Shown here: positions 58,352 through 64,000 of the stretch, piece by piece
Position numbering within the stretch: position 1 is the first letter of the stretch
How the letters are laid out: each line of letters opens with the position of its first letter
Program-made: the position numbers and the translations under genes
From: an uncultured Dysosmobacter sp.
GTDB taxonomy: Bacteria; Bacillota; Clostridia; Oscillospirales; Oscillospiraceae
Assembly (NCBI GenBank): GCA_934590165.1
Contig: CAKTOO010000005.1
Location: 62,001 to 126,000, forward strand
Direction of reading: 5' to 3'
DNA: 64,000 nucleotides
Notes under the pieces: generated by a model
Database searches by the model: none
What the model was told of the DNA's origin: nothing
What the model saw: only the letters and a program-made list of their open reading frames with translations

Positions 58352-59272
58352 GTGGAGTACATTGTCATGGATATGGAGTGGAATCAGGCGCTTACCTATT
58401 CTGAGATGGTCAAAGATCCGGTTTTCTTGACGGGTGAGATCATTCAGATCGGAGCAATCAAGCTAAATCAGGCTCTTGAAGTGGTAGACTCCTTCAATGA
58501 ACGCATTGTGCCTCAGTACTATACAGAGCTTCACCCCAAGGTAGCGGAGATCACCAAACTCTCCAATCGGGATTTACAAAAAGGGAAAGGGTTCCATACG
58601 GTGTTTAATTCTTTCTGCGATTGGTGTGGCGATGACTTTGTGTTCCTGGTCTGGGGGACGGAAGATCTTCGTATTTTGCGAAAGAATATGGATCTCCATA
58701 ATATTGATACCAGCTTTATGCCCCCGTGTTTCAATCTACAGAACATCTTTGTGGATCAAGTTACACACGATACAAAGCAATACGCATTGGCCAATGCATT
58801 GGCGATCGTCGGCGAGGTTCCATTTGATTCCCACGATGCCCTAAATGACGCAAGGAGCACAGCGCTTCTCTGCACACATTTAGACCTCATAAGGGGACTG
58901 AACGAGTACAAGGAGACCGTAGAGAATAGAAATGGCATCGTTGAGAGTTACGAGTTTGAAGAGCCCTATGCCGATATTGGCGATGCTCTGAGCGATGATT
59001 ACGTTGTATCCTTCGAGTGTCCACATTGCGGCGAGATCGTCTGGGGAGAAAACTGGATCCGAAAGACGGGTACAAATCTCCTGTCTTTATCACAGTGCAG
59101 CGATGGACAAGAATACCTTATTAGCCTCAAATTCCGACCGATTGCAGAGAATAAGGTTGTTGTGAAGCGGCTGGTCTATGCTCTGACGGATGAACTGCGA
59201 ACGGACTATCAGCAGTGTATGGAGCAGGCTGCTGCATGGAGCAAATATGTGATCCCCGCATACTCGTTTTGA
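58352..59272 (+). CDS. DEDD-family 3'-5' exonuclease
   Basis: A 306-residue protein from a GTG at 58352 (AAGGAG 8 nt upstream). The exonuclease motifs are visible: MDMEWNQ (Exo I), IQIGAIKL, a middle Asp (WGTEDLRIL), and HDALNDARSTALL (Exo III, DEDDh). The C-terminal ~90 residues carry a Cys pair (FECPHCGE) and resemble a small zinc-binding part. DEDDh enzymes trim DNA or RNA 3' ends, which fits an RNA/DNA repair theme. It shares its operator motif with the 34907 gene and the WYL pair. Confidence 0.87.
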   Translation: MEYIVMDMEWNQALTYSEMVKDPVFLTGEIIQIGAIKLNQALEVVDSFNERIVPQYYTELHPKVAEITKLSNRDLQKGKGFHTVFNSFCDWCGDDFVFLVWGTEDLRILRKNMDLHNIDTSFMPPCFNLQNIFVDQVTHDTKQYALANALAIVGEVPFDSHDALNDARSTALLCTHLDLIRGLNEYKETVENRNGIVESYEFEEPYADIGDALSDDYVVSFECPHCGEIVWGENWIRKTGTNLLSLSQCSDGQEYLISLKFRPIAENKVVVKRLVYALTDELRTDYQQCMEQAAAWSKYVIPAYSF

Positions 59273-59287
59273 CTGTGAGGAAAAACC

Positions 59288-59506
59288 ATGTTGAAGCTTT
59301 TCGATACCGTTACCTTGAAAAATGATGATCCCGAAACTGGGGTCAAAGCAGGGACTGAAGGAACCATTGTCGATGTACTCGGTAACGGCAAAGCATTTAC
59401 CGTTGAATTCTTTGATGAAGATGGGAATACAATAGAGGCATCCCTTTATACAGAGTACACTCCGGCGCAATTACAAAAGGTCGAAACAGCCCTGACTCTA
59501 ACATAG
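59288..59506 (+). CDS. DUF4926-like small protein
   Basis: A 72-residue protein (MLKLFDTVTLKNDDPETGVK, then GTEGTIVDVLGNGKAFTVEF) with the beta-barrel pattern of DUF4926, a small fold of unknown function often near toxins or nucleases. GAGG lies upstream, and it starts 15 nt after the exonuclease stop. Confidence 0.75.
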   Translation: MLKLFDTVTLKNDDPETGVKAGTEGTIVDVLGNGKAFTVEFFDEDGNTIEASLYTEYTPAQLQKVETALTLT

Positions 59507-59587
59507 AAGATTTAATCTGTGAGAGAAGCAATCAATGGTGTATTAGAACGCATGATTCCATAAAATGCAAAAAGCTATATACAGGAC

Positions 59588-59616
59588 TGGACATGCGCAT
59601 TTTGACCTGCTATAAT
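59588..59616 (+). promoter_or_regulatory. Promoter of tRNA-Pro
   Basis: TGGACA (59588-59593), 17-nt spacer, TATAAT (59611-59616). The tRNA begins 12 nt after the -10. Confidence 0.75.
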
Positions 59617-59628
59617 AATGCATTGTAT

Positions 59629-59704
59629 CCGGGTATAGCGAAGTTGGTATCGCGCCTGGTTTGGGACCAGGAGACCGTGCGTTCGAGTCGCACTACTCGG
59701 ACCA
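59629..59704 (+). tRNA. tRNA-Pro (TGG)
   Basis: The acceptor CCGGGTA / TACTCGG, anticodon loop TTTGGGA (TGG), T-loop TTCGAGT and encoded CCA. It has its own promoter, about 19 kb from the other tRNAs. Confidence 0.93.
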
Positions 59705-59732
59705 AAATGTGTTGATGAAAGATGCAACACAG

Positions 59733-59760
59733 AAAACACCGCACGAAAGTGCGGTGTTTT
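59733..59760 (+). terminator. Terminator after tRNA-Pro
   Basis: A 12-bp stem AAAACACCGCAC / GTGCGGTGTTTT with a GAAA loop. From here to 60096 there is no gene I can support; 59926-59972 holds a second large hairpin (AAAGG-CGCCGT / ACGGCG-CCTTTTT). Confidence 0.9.
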
Positions 59761-60096
59761 CGCATATAACGCACCACTTTTAGAGTGAAAAAGTTGTAAA
59801 AACTCGATTTTTTAAAATTTCAGTTTTGCCCCGCGAGAGGCGACATTTCAGAGATGCAGCCGGTCGTTTTTATGGACTGGTGTGACTCGAACACCGAGGC
59901 TTAAAAAAGAATAAAGAATAAGAAGAAAGGTCGCCGTCGGCTCCCCATGCGGGAGAGAACGGCGGCCTTTTTCGACTCATAGGTGCTTATGTTGTTTTTG
60001 CTTCGTTTGTCTATCATTCCTTGGTGGTGTTGGTAATAGCTTTTACTGGACCTTTCGGGTATGCTTGCGTTACAAAAAACGAGGAGGTATCCGAGA

Positions 60097-60528
60097 ATGG
60101 CAACTACTAAAAACTTGTGTGCTCAGATTCCCATCGACCTACATGAGCGGGTCAGTGAAGAACGAGAACGGCTGGGCCAGACTACCAGCGAGTACATCAC
60201 AAATCTCATCCAAGAATACTACGACATGATTGAAAATCAGAAAGGCGGCATTCAAATGACTGAAAAAGGTAGAACGATGGCATTCCAGATTCCCGAAGAA
60301 CTCTTCCAGCGCATCAAGCGTCACCTGGAGCGCGAGACGCTCCGCAGCGGCAAAAAGCTCACCCAGAGAGACTTCGTGCTGAACCTGATCACGCAGGCGC
60401 TGGACGAAGCGGACGCTGAGAACGCCGCAGAGCAGAACGCCCCCACTGAGGCCCCTGTCGCGCTCCGTGTGGCCGACGTGACCACTCCAGCGGACACGGA
60501 CACCCCTGACGAAGATAACGCCGTGTAA
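60097..60528 (+). CDS. Ribbon-helix-helix-like accessory protein of a conjugative element
   Basis: A 143-residue protein with two similar halves. The first reads KNLCAQIPIDLHERVSEER, then TTSEYITNLIQEYY; the second TMAFQIPEELFQRIKRHLER, then LTQRDFVLNLITQAL. Each fits a ribbon-helix-helix or relaxosome-accessory pattern. An acidic Ala/Thr/Pro-rich tail follows. Such genes precede DUF3991/relaxase genes in Clostridia conjugative transposons. GAGGAGG precedes the ATG, and a strong terminator follows. Confidence 0.65.
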   Translation: MATTKNLCAQIPIDLHERVSEERERLGQTTSEYITNLIQEYYDMIENQKGGIQMTEKGRTMAFQIPEELFQRIKRHLERETLRSGKKLTQRDFVLNLITQALDEADAENAAEQNAPTEAPVALRVADVTTPADTDTPDEDNAV

Positions 60529-60567
60529 GCCCGCATTAAAGCCAAAACAAAAGAACATGATTTAGGG

Positions 60568-60615
60568 AAAAGCCACCCAGGACATCCGAGGTTCGGATGC
60601 CCTGGGTGGCTTTTT
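60568..60615 (+). terminator. Terminator after the 60097 gene
   Basis: The stem AAAAGCCACCCAGG / CCTGGGTGGCTTTTT encloses an inner ATCCGA / TCGGAT stem. Confidence 0.9.
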
Positions 60616-60645
60616 GCGTTTCATAAAAGAAAGGAGGTCATCACC

Positions 60646-61386
60646 ATGGCAAGCGAGATCAGAAACCGCTTCACAGACACAGAAATGCAGGTCGCCAGAG
60701 AAACGGACCTGCCGGAGCTGCTCTCCCACCTCGGCTATCAGGTCAAGCGCGTGGGACGCTTCCATACTACGACGGAGATGGACAGCCTGCGGATCAAGGA
60801 CCGGCGTACCTGGTTCCGGTATTCCCAGAATACCGGCGGGGATGCCATCACCTTCCTCCAGCAGTTTTGCGAAAAATCCTTTCCGGAAGCGGTGGGATAC
60901 CTTCTGACCTTCCATGGGAAAGCCAGAGACGCGCCCGTTCCACAGCCAAAGCCGATCAGCCAGAAGCAGGCGCTTTCCCTGCCGCCCCGCAATGCGGATG
61001 ACCGCAGGGTCTTCGCCTATCTCCGCAAGCGCGGCATCGCAGCCCAGGTGATCCGGCAGTTTCTGAATGCTGGGCTGCTGTACCGCTGCACCCGCTGCGG
61101 TTATCACCGTACCGTGACGCTGAAACAGACCGAGCGCCGCAAGAAGAATAAAAAAATAGCCGCCGCTGTCTACCTGTATCAGGCAGACAACGACGGCGAA
61201 TGGGGCAAGCTTCGGTTTGATTTTGAAAACGGCACGGCGGAGATCGTAAAGCTAGCGGATTGGGACACGGTGAAAAGCAATATCTTTGCAAAGACGGCGA
61301 TACGGTTTGCGCAGGGTTTGCCGGAGACGAGACTGCTGAAATCTACAGTGGTTCCGTTTGAGATGGAACGGCTGGATCTGATTTGA
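60646..61386 (+). CDS. Truncated DUF3991-type protein fused to a second element protein
   Basis: A 246-residue protein. The first ~145 residues (LLSHLGYQVKRVGRFHTT, then GGDAITFLQQF and RKRGIAAQVIRQFLNAGLLY) match the N-terminal part of DUF3991/CHC2-like primase proteins of conjugative elements. The expected Toprim-like continuation is missing. Instead the frame passes through CTRCGYHRTV into GKLRFDFENGTAEIVKLADW, then KSTVVPFEMERL, which I know as the end of a separate conjugative-transposon protein. An in-frame deletion fusion is likely. Confidence 0.6.
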   Translation: MASEIRNRFTDTEMQVARETDLPELLSHLGYQVKRVGRFHTTTEMDSLRIKDRRTWFRYSQNTGGDAITFLQQFCEKSFPEAVGYLLTFHGKARDAPVPQPKPISQKQALSLPPRNADDRRVFAYLRKRGIAAQVIRQFLNAGLLYRCTRCGYHRTVTLKQTERRKKNKKIAAAVYLYQADNDGEWGKLRFDFENGTAEIVKLADWDTVKSNIFAKTAIRFAQGLPETRLLKSTVVPFEMERLDLI

Positions 61387-61487
61387 TCATGATGGAAAGC
61401 AAAACGACGCCGTTGACAACATCTTCGGATCGTGCTACAATTTGACTGAAATGAACAATGTGGTCATAAATCCAAGGAGCGTGCGCA

Positions 61488-62066
61488 GTGGCTTTTACAG
61501 ATGAACAGAATGAACAGATCCGCAAAGACCTGATCCGGGAAGCCCGGCGCTGCGGCATTACCATCGGGATGCGGAAAACCTCAGTGGAGCAGCTGACAAA
61601 TTCCGTCGGTATTTCCAAGGGATCGTTTTATAAATTCTTTGATTCCAAGGAGCTGCTGTTTTTCGCCGTGCTGGAGGATATCCATACAGAGTGTTTCGCA
61701 GCGGCGCAGAAGTCTTTGCAGGAAAATACAGCCTTATTGCCTGCCGACCGCGCGGCAGCGGCGATCCTGGCGGCCTGTCGGTGGCTGGCCGAGACGAAAG
61801 CCTTTGTGTTCATCGAAAATGACTCGGATTTTCTCCTGCACCGACTGCCGGAGGAAGTGAAGACCGCTCACTATCACGACGACGAGACCCACATCCGTGC
61901 CCTGCTGGAAGGGGGCGGCTTGCAGCCGAAGGGCGGCATGGCACTGGCAGCGGCCACGGTGCGCGGCTTGATTTTAACCGTCTCCCATCAGGAGCAGATC
62001 GGGGCGCTTTACCCGCAGGTGCTGGAAACGCTGGTGCGCGGCGCTTGCCGGGAACTATTTGAATAA
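61488..62066 (+). CDS. TetR-family transcriptional regulator
   Basis: A 192-residue regulator from a GTG (AAGGAG 8 nt upstream). The helix-turn-helix is TSVEQLTNSVGISKGSFYKF, then FDSKELLFFAVLEDI; a helical ligand-binding body follows. It precedes a methyltransferase, hydrolase and second methyltransferase in the same direction and is probably their local repressor. Confidence 0.88.
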   Translation: MAFTDEQNEQIRKDLIREARRCGITIGMRKTSVEQLTNSVGISKGSFYKFFDSKELLFFAVLEDIHTECFAAAQKSLQENTALLPADRAAAAILAACRWLAETKAFVFIENDSDFLLHRLPEEVKTAHYHDDETHIRALLEGGGLQPKGGMALAAATVRGLILTVSHQEQIGALYPQVLETLVRGACRELFE

Positions 62067-62182
62067 GCGGAAAGGCCGCAGCGATGTGGCTTTTTCAAAG
62101 GACTGCGGTTAGCCTGCTCTAACCCGTCTGTGCCATCCATGTGAGTTAGATGGATTTAACATCTTGCTATGAGGACAGGACA

Positions 62183-62797
62183 ATGGAAAAGCAAAAAAAT
62201 TTCTGGGATAAAAACGCCGGACGGTACGACTGCTTCATGCGAAAGGACGCCGCAGCTTATGAGCAGATGTACGAGCTGCTGCGCCCCGTGGTGCGGCACA
62301 AAACCGTGCTGGAGCTGGCCACAGGCACGGGGCTGATCGCCAAAAACATTGTAAACAGTGCCGCTCATATTGAGGCCACAGACGCTTCGCCGGAGATGAT
62401 CGCAGAAGCGAAGCGGGACAACCGATCCGCCAAGCTGCATTTCTCCGTGCAGGATATGTTCCACCTGCCTTATGCCGACGAAAGCTTTGACGTGGTCATC
62501 GTGGCCAATGCGCTGCATATCGTGCCGGAGCCGGAGAAGGCTCTCTCCGAAATTCGCCGGGTGCTGAAAGACGACGGCGTGTTGGTTGCGCCGACCTTTA
62601 CCCACGCAGATAACGCTTTCTTTGGAAAGGTCAAAGCATTTTTCATGAAGCTGGCGGGCTTTCCGCTGCACAGCAAATGGACGAGTGCAGATTACCTTTC
62701 GGTCCTGCGGGAAAACGGCTGGACGGTGCGGAAAAGCACCGTGCTGAAAGCCTCGTTCCCGCTGACCTACGCAGAGTGCGTGAAATCGGAGGGGTGA
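62183..62797 (+). CDS. Class I SAM-dependent methyltransferase
   Basis: A 204-residue enzyme with motif I VLELATGTGLIAK, the acidic loop IEATDASPEM and VVIVANALHIVPEPEKAL, typical of the UbiE/COQ5-like group. Start at 62183 after GAGGACAGG. The substrate is unknown. It is followed directly by an alpha/beta hydrolase gene; together they could modify a small molecule. Confidence 0.87.
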   Translation: MEKQKNFWDKNAGRYDCFMRKDAAAYEQMYELLRPVVRHKTVLELATGTGLIAKNIVNSAAHIEATDASPEMIAEAKRDNRSAKLHFSVQDMFHLPYADESFDVVIVANALHIVPEPEKALSEIRRVLKDDGVLVAPTFTHADNAFFGKVKAFFMKLAGFPLHSKWTSADYLSVLRENGWTVRKSTVLKASFPLTYAECVKSEG

Positions 62798-62800
62798 GCC

Positions 62801-63589
62801 ATGCAGATATTGGAACACGGGCAGGCGCAGGAGCGGACGCTGCTGTTTTTCCCCTGCACGGCAGAGCCTGTATGGGCTTTTGCCGACACGATCACGCTGC
62901 TTTCTCAGAGATGGCATGTTTTTCAGGTGGTGTATGACGGCCATCAGCCGGAGTATCCCGGGGATTTCACCTCAGTCGAGCAGACCGTGGACGAGGTGAT
63001 CTCCTATTTGAAGAGCCACGGCGTCTCCCGTCTGGGTGGGGCCTATGGCTGCTCCATGGGCGGTGCCTGCCTGACCCGTATGCTGGCATTGGGGGAAATG
63101 CCCATCGACCGGGCCATCATCGACGGCGGGATCACGCCCTATCAGCTGCTCTACCCGGTGCGAAAGCTGCTGCTTTGGCGGGATATTGTGTCCTTTAAAA
63201 TGGCGGCGAACAGCCGAAAAATTCTGGAAGCGGCCTTTCCGCCGGAACGGTTTACCACCGCAGGGCACGACCCCAAAAAGGAGTACGACGCCATGGAAGC
63301 CTATCTCAAAACCTTTTCCGATCGGACGATCCGCAATGTATTCTGGTCTGCCAACAACTATGCGCTTCCGAAGCGCTCCGCTAAAATCGGTGCGAAAATC
63401 ACCTACTGGTACGGCGACGATGAAAAGAAGGATCGCAGGCGGGATATCCGGTTCATCAAGCGCTATTTTCCTAAGGCGCGCATCCATGGCATCCCCAAGA
63501 TGGCCCATGCGGAGCTGGTGATGGTACACCCGGAAAAATTCTGCCGGTATGCGGAAAGATTTCTGACTATGCAAGCGGAGGAAAGATGA
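62801..63589 (+). CDS. Alpha/beta hydrolase
   Basis: A 262-residue serine hydrolase with the nucleophile elbow GCSMGGACL and a late His in PKMAHAELVM, near the expected catalytic position. It starts 3 nt after the methyltransferase stop (GGAGGGG upstream). Substrate unknown; esterase or thioesterase activity fits the neighbours. Confidence 0.82.
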   Translation: MQILEHGQAQERTLLFFPCTAEPVWAFADTITLLSQRWHVFQVVYDGHQPEYPGDFTSVEQTVDEVISYLKSHGVSRLGGAYGCSMGGACLTRMLALGEMPIDRAIIDGGITPYQLLYPVRKLLLWRDIVSFKMAANSRKILEAAFPPERFTTAGHDPKKEYDAMEAYLKTFSDRTIRNVFWSANNYALPKRSAKIGAKITYWYGDDEKKDRRRDIRFIKRYFPKARIHGIPKMAHAELVMVHPEKFCRYAERFLTMQAEER

Positions 63590-63590
63590 T

Positions 63591-64000
63591 ATGAGAGAAA
63601 AGATCAAACTCTCCGGCGTGCCGGAGACCATGCTGCAAACCGTCTATGCAAGGGCGAAAGAGAGTAGCGGCAGAGGTGCGATCCACGATGCGAAAGCGGA
63701 GGAAATCATCGAGAAGCTGGACTACGATTTTTCCCTTGCCGACAAAGATACGGCCATGCACAGCGGCGTTATCGCCCGCACTATCGTGCTCGACCGGATG
63801 ACGAAGGAATGGCTTGCGTCGCACCCCGGCGCGGTGGTGGTCAACATCGCCTGCGGGCTGGATACCCGGTGCTACCGGATGTCGGGTAACGCACATTGGT
63901 ATAACCTCGACCTGCCGGAAACGATGGCGGTGCGGGAAAAGCTTCTGCCGGAAAGCGGCACGATTTCGCAGATTGCCATGTCCGCCATGGAAGATTGGGG
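63591..64000 (+). CDS. LCMT/PPM-family O-methyltransferase, N-terminal part
   Basis: The frame is open to the window end. The visible ~136 residues (SGVPETMLQTVYARAKES, then HSGVIARTIVLDRM, and VVVNIACGLDTRCYRM) match the leucine-carboxyl-methyltransferase-like SAM enzymes found in small gene clusters of gut bacteria. GGAGG precedes the ATG, directly after the hydrolase gene. The C-terminal part is outside the window. Confidence 0.8.
   Translation, partial: MREKIKLSGVPETMLQTVYARAKESSGRGAIHDAKAEEIIEKLDYDFSLADKDTAMHSGVIARTIVLDRMTKEWLASHPGAVVVNIACGLDTRCYRMSGNAHWYNLDLPETMAVREKLLPESGTISQIAMSAMEDW

Larger units (their letters stand above)
12622..64000. mobile_element. Element 2: >51-kb plasmid/phage-like element in sigK (right end outside window)
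   Basis: The left border is in sigK at AATGA (12622-12626), marked by the recombinase gene. Contents fit an integrated plasmid or phage-plasmid: primase, helicase, exonuclease, ParM/ParR, resolvase, Y-family polymerase, tRNA cluster and RNA-repair genes. No capsid, tail or terminase genes are seen. The right border should carry the N-terminal half of sigK. I found no such sequence before 64000, so the extent is a minimum. The last few kb could instead belong to another nested element. Confidence 0.65.

Noticed and set aside
59000..64000. Search for the N-terminal half of sigK and the right end of element 2
   Set aside because: I found no frame with the region 2 motifs expected for SigK on either strand, so the element end must lie beyond the window.

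Overview
The window looks like chromosome of a spore-forming, moderately GC-rich gut Clostridia (Bacillota; Oscillospiraceae/Ruminococcaceae type is my inference) carrying a large amount of integrated mobile DNA. The chromosomal part is only the first ~3.7 kb: the end of a polysaccharide deacetylase gene, secG, a SOS-autoregulated lexA, and a glycerate kinase / 2-hydroxyacid dehydrogenase pair.

Next comes the late-sporulation sigma factor gene sigK, read on the minus strand and broken into pieces. Its last ~23 codons lie at 3637-3727 and its middle (regions 3-4) at 12318-12626. The N-terminal part is not in the window. Element 1 (3715-12317, 8.6 kb) separates the middle from the end. It is flanked by 13-bp direct repeats, and removing it restores the SigK reading frame exactly. 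It carries a large serine recombinase, a frameshifted tyrosine integrase, a zinc metalloprotease, a Fic protein and a HEPN-type protein. Element 2 starts at 12622, inside the codons for the ENEIL motif at an AATGA sequence, which from memory is the core used by the Bacillus subtilis skin element. It brings a second, unrelated large serine recombinase and runs to the right for more than 51 kb, probably past the window end. sigK is therefore hit by two independent skin-like insertions.

Element 2 looks like an integrated plasmid or phage-plasmid; I see no virion structural genes. Its left half (14.4-26.0 kb, minus strand) is a DNA-processing block: CHC2 primase, RecD2-like helicase, YqaJ exonuclease, Api92-like protein and an ImmA/ImmR repressor-protease pair. 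A divergent control region with eight helically phased GGAACTT-type repeats follows. On the plus strand come a Y-family polymerase with an S24-like partner, sigma/ArpU-like regulators, a ParM/ParR segregation pair, a serine resolvase overlapping a catalytically dead paralogue, and an IscB element with its omega RNA. Then come a nuclease-like protein with zinc-knuckle repeats, two metallophosphoesterases, and a cluster of eight tRNA genes with encoded CCA ends.

A visibly GC-richer catabolic cassette (42.1-47.9 kb: PucR regulator, NCS1 permease, DUF917, hydantoinase A) sits between copies of the same terminator hairpin. Next is a minus-strand RNA-repair locus: three tandem Y-RNA-like genes (two containing tRNA-like modules), a Ro60/TROVE-vWA protein, RtcB RNA ligase, a nucleotidyltransferase and a CCA-adding enzyme. 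Together with the tRNA cluster it suggests the element maintains or repairs tRNA during stress or host attack. Two WYL regulators follow; an 18-bp inverted repeat lies upstream of them and of two DEDD-exonuclease-like genes, a candidate regulon.

The last 5 kb (tRNA-Pro, a fused DUF3991-type gene, TetR, two methyltransferases, an alpha/beta hydrolase) looks like remnants and cargo of a conjugative element.
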